Origin: an uncultured Erysipelotrichaceae bacterium | Lineage (GTDB): Bacteria > Bacillota_I > Bacilli_A > Erysipelotrichales > Erysipelotrichaceae | Assembly (NCBI GenBank): GCA_902795525.1 | Contig: CADBLN010000005.1 | Location: forward strand, 1 to 16,373 | Length of the DNA: 16,373 bases | Reading direction: 5' to 3' | Shown: positions 14,635-16,373 of the stretch, in pieces | Numbering within the stretch: the stretch's first letter is position 1 | Layout of the letters: each line of letters begins with the position of its first letter | Notes under the pieces: generated by a model | The model's database searches: none | What the model was told of the DNA's origin: nothing | Seen by the model: only the letters and a program-made list of their open reading frames with translations | Position numbers and translations under genes: made by a program

Positions 14635-15739
14635 CGACTATATTAGATGGCGTGGTGAAATCACCTTTAAACAATCACAATTTAACGAAGTAGATAATTT
14701 AATATTAAGCCAGCTAGCTTACATTAACTGGAGTGGTGTTGTCGACAAACAAACTATAACTCTTAAGAAAGCCTGGGATTCATATCAAACAAAGATTGAT
14801 AACGAATTAAGCATGTATGAAGAATGTTGTAGCCTTGCGGCCAATTCAAACCGCTTCAAGGATTTAAAACTTTCTAATTACTCTAAGGATATTAATAAAG
14901 AAACGGAGAAACAGTTTGGAGCTATAACATTTCAATTGCCAGACAAAAGCTACTATGTGGCATTTGAAGGAACTGATAATTCTTTGGTTGGCTGGAAGGA
15001 AGACTTTAATATGACCTTCACTTCCCCTATTCCAGCTCAAATAGAAGCTGCAGAATACTTTAAAAACTTACTAACAATACCTTTCAGTAGCTTTAGGTTA
15101 GGAGGACATTCAAAGGGCGGAAATTTAGCAGTATATGCTGCTGTAATGTCTAATAAGCCAAATCAAATCATTGCTGTTTATAACAATGACGGCCCTGGTT
15201 TTATGGAAAGTTTTACTAACACAGAAGCATATAAACAAATTGAAGATAAGCTTATTAGTTTCATACCTCAGTCTTCTACAATTGGGCGTTTATTAAACAA
15301 CCCTTCTAAAACAGAAATAGTTAAAAGTAATGCCAGTAACCTTTATTGGCAACATTTTGTGTTCAGTTGGGAAATAGATGTTAATAGAATTGTTAGAATG
15401 GACAAGAATACTACTGAAAGCCAATACATTCAAGAAACAATGAATAAATGGAACTCTGATTTGAGCTTGGAAGAAAAGATGGTTTTCATCAATGCTGTTT
15501 ATGATACTTTAACCGGAATGGGTTATAGCAGTTTTGAGGAGATTCATAGTCATAAAGTCGATGTTTTAAAGAAATTAATTACTAAATTCCTTGATTTTTC
15601 TGATAACAGTAAGGAAATATGTATCAGTGTCTTGACAGTTTTCTTCAAAAGCAACTTAGAGGCATTTGGTAACACTTATGTAGATAAAATAATCAAAAAA
15701 ATAACGAAAGGAAACAAAAATGAAAATACTGATCGCTAA
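14624..15739 (+). CDS. DUF2974 / Mbeg1-like alpha/beta hydrolase
   Basis: This 371-residue protein has the hallmarks of the DUF2974 family: an N-terminal NDYIRWRGEITF (4-15) and FNEVDNLILSQLAYI (20-34), then FEGTDNSLVGWKEDFNM (114-130). The nucleophile elbow is GGHSKGGN (160-167) with S163, and NNDGPGF (187-193) holds D189. A possible triad histidine is H243 in QHFVFSW. The family resembles lipases and is common in gut Firmicutes, but the substrate is unknown to me. I see no N-terminal signal peptide, so a cytoplasmic location is likely. It overlaps the ATPase gene by 11 nt and surE by 20 nt, so all three are probably translated from one message. The ribosome binding site is AAGGA, rather far (about 12 nt) from the ATG. 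Confidence 0.9.
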   Translation: MNINDYIRWRGEITFKQSQFNEVDNLILSQLAYINWSGVVDKQTITLKKAWDSYQTKIDNELSMYEECCSLAANSNRFKDLKLSNYSKDINKETEKQFGAITFQLPDKSYYVAFEGTDNSLVGWKEDFNMTFTSPIPAQIEAAEYFKNLLTIPFSSFRLGGHSKGGNLAVYAAVMSNKPNQIIAVYNNDGPGFMESFTNTEAYKQIEDKLISFIPQSSTIGRLLNNPSKTEIVKSNASNLYWQHFVFSWEIDVNRIVRMDKNTTESQYIQETMNKWNSDLSLEEKMVFINAVYDTLTGMGYSSFEEIHSHKVDVLKKLITKFLDFSDNSKEICISVLTVFFKSNLEAFGNTYVDKIIKKITKGNKNENTDR

Positions 15740-16373
15740 TGATGATGGAATTGAAGCTGCTGGAATTAAAGCATTAGTTGAAATATTGGAACCTTTAGGT
15801 GAGATTTTCGTTTCTGCACCTGCTGAACAACAAACTGCCAAAGGTCACTCTGTCACTTTACATCAAGAAGTTAAAGTCCAAGAAGTTGAATTTAAACCTG
15901 GAATAAATGCCTATAAGGTTTGGGGAACTCCCAAAGACTGTATCGATATAGCAGTACAATGTCTACTAGATTTTAAACCAGATTTAATTGTGACAGGAAT
16001 AAATGAAGGTCCAAATCTTGCGAATGACTGTGTATCTTCAGGAACATTAGGAGCCGCAACTGCTGGATTTTTGAATGGAGTTCCTTCCATCGCCTGTTCT
16101 TTAGATTTTGGTGATGAATACAACTATATGAAAACTTCGAAATACATTCGCGAAATTGCAACATGGTTTTTAAAACAGCCATTTAATAAAGACTGTTTGT
16201 TGAATGTGAACTTCCCAAACATTAAAAATGAGTTTAAGGGCGTCGTAATTACACGAAATGGAGGCACTCACACTTATACACAAGCATATCAAGTTAGAAG
16301 AGAAAATGAATACTTATATGTCACTTCTCCATATGGTACACCTGTTATGGAAAATGTTGTAGAGGATTTGGAA
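15720..16373 (+). CDS. surE: 5'-nucleotidase SurE, C-terminus cut by window edge
   Basis: The frame from ATG 15720 stays open for 218 codons to the window end. It begins MKILIANDDGIEAAGIKAL, the SurE signature with metal ligands D8 and D9. Other family elements are VSAPAEQQTAKGHSVTL (31-47), GTPKDC (69-74) and TGINEGPNLANDC (92-104) with N95, then SSGTLGAATAG. At position 39, where E. coli SurE has a metal-binding serine, this protein has threonine. SurE dephosphorylates nucleoside monophosphates and short polyphosphates and is linked to stationary-phase survival. An AAAGGA site lies about 9 nt upstream, inside the DUF2974 gene, which overlaps by 20 nt. The missing end should be about 30-40 residues. 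Confidence 0.95.
   Translation, partial: MKILIANDDGIEAAGIKALVEILEPLGEIFVSAPAEQQTAKGHSVTLHQEVKVQEVEFKPGINAYKVWGTPKDCIDIAVQCLLDFKPDLIVTGINEGPNLANDCVSSGTLGAATAGFLNGVPSIACSLDFGDEYNYMKTSKYIREIATWFLKQPFNKDCLLNVNFPNIKNEFKGVVITRNGGTHTYTQAYQVRRENEYLYVTSPYGTPVMENVVEDLE

Noticed and set aside
15656..16182. Several short minus-strand frames opposite the end of the DUF2974 gene and surE
   Set aside because: The plus-strand SurE motifs (NDDG, GTPKDC, TGIN) show the real frame; the minus frames are shadows.

Overview
The window is AT-rich, densely coding DNA from a low-GC Firmicute. By gene content and gene order the class Erysipelotrichia is the best guess, but this is an inference without any database search. 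TGA is used as a normal stop (rsgA, rlmN), which argues against Mollicutes. Most starts carry strong AGGAG-type ribosome binding sites, and the clearest promoter has a perfect TTGACA box.

Region 1 (1-8456, minus strand) is a conserved housekeeping block in transcription order gmk, priA, rsmB, rlmN, prpC, prkC, rsgA and rpe (cut by the window edge). Spacings are 1 to 15 nt or overlapping, except after gmk, where a good intrinsic terminator overlaps the gmk stop codon. The block joins nucleotide metabolism (Gmk), replication restart (PriA), rRNA modification (RsmB, RlmN), the PASTA Ser/Thr kinase and phosphatase pair (PrkC, PrpC) and 30S maturation (RsgA). Compared with the classical Firmicutes order, rpoZ, coaBC, def and fmt are missing.

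Region 2 (8457-12599) starts with a compact divergent promoter region. It drives gmk leftward and rqcH (ribosome quality control, alanine tailing) rightward. Converging on rqcH is a three-gene minus-strand operon: a WYL-domain regulator, a two-TM YcxB-like protein and rapZ. The rqcH and rapZ stops share the same TTAA, and a likely rqcH terminator lies inside the rapZ coding sequence.

Region 3 (12600-16373, plus strand) is the most accessory-looking part. It holds an unrecognised multi-TM membrane protein with its own terminator, an OLD-like ATPase-TOPRIM protein with degenerate ATPase motifs, a DUF2974/Mbeg1-like alpha/beta hydrolase overlapping it by 11 nt, and surE overlapping that by 20 nt and running off the window. 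The divergent WYL regulator, an inverted repeat in the shared intergenic region and a 10-mer repeated upstream of the ATPase make 12600-15739 the best candidate for an undescribed, possibly defence-related, module. That function is inference. No rRNA, tRNA, CRISPR array, IS element or phage gene was seen, and no gene-free stretch exceeds about 100 bases.
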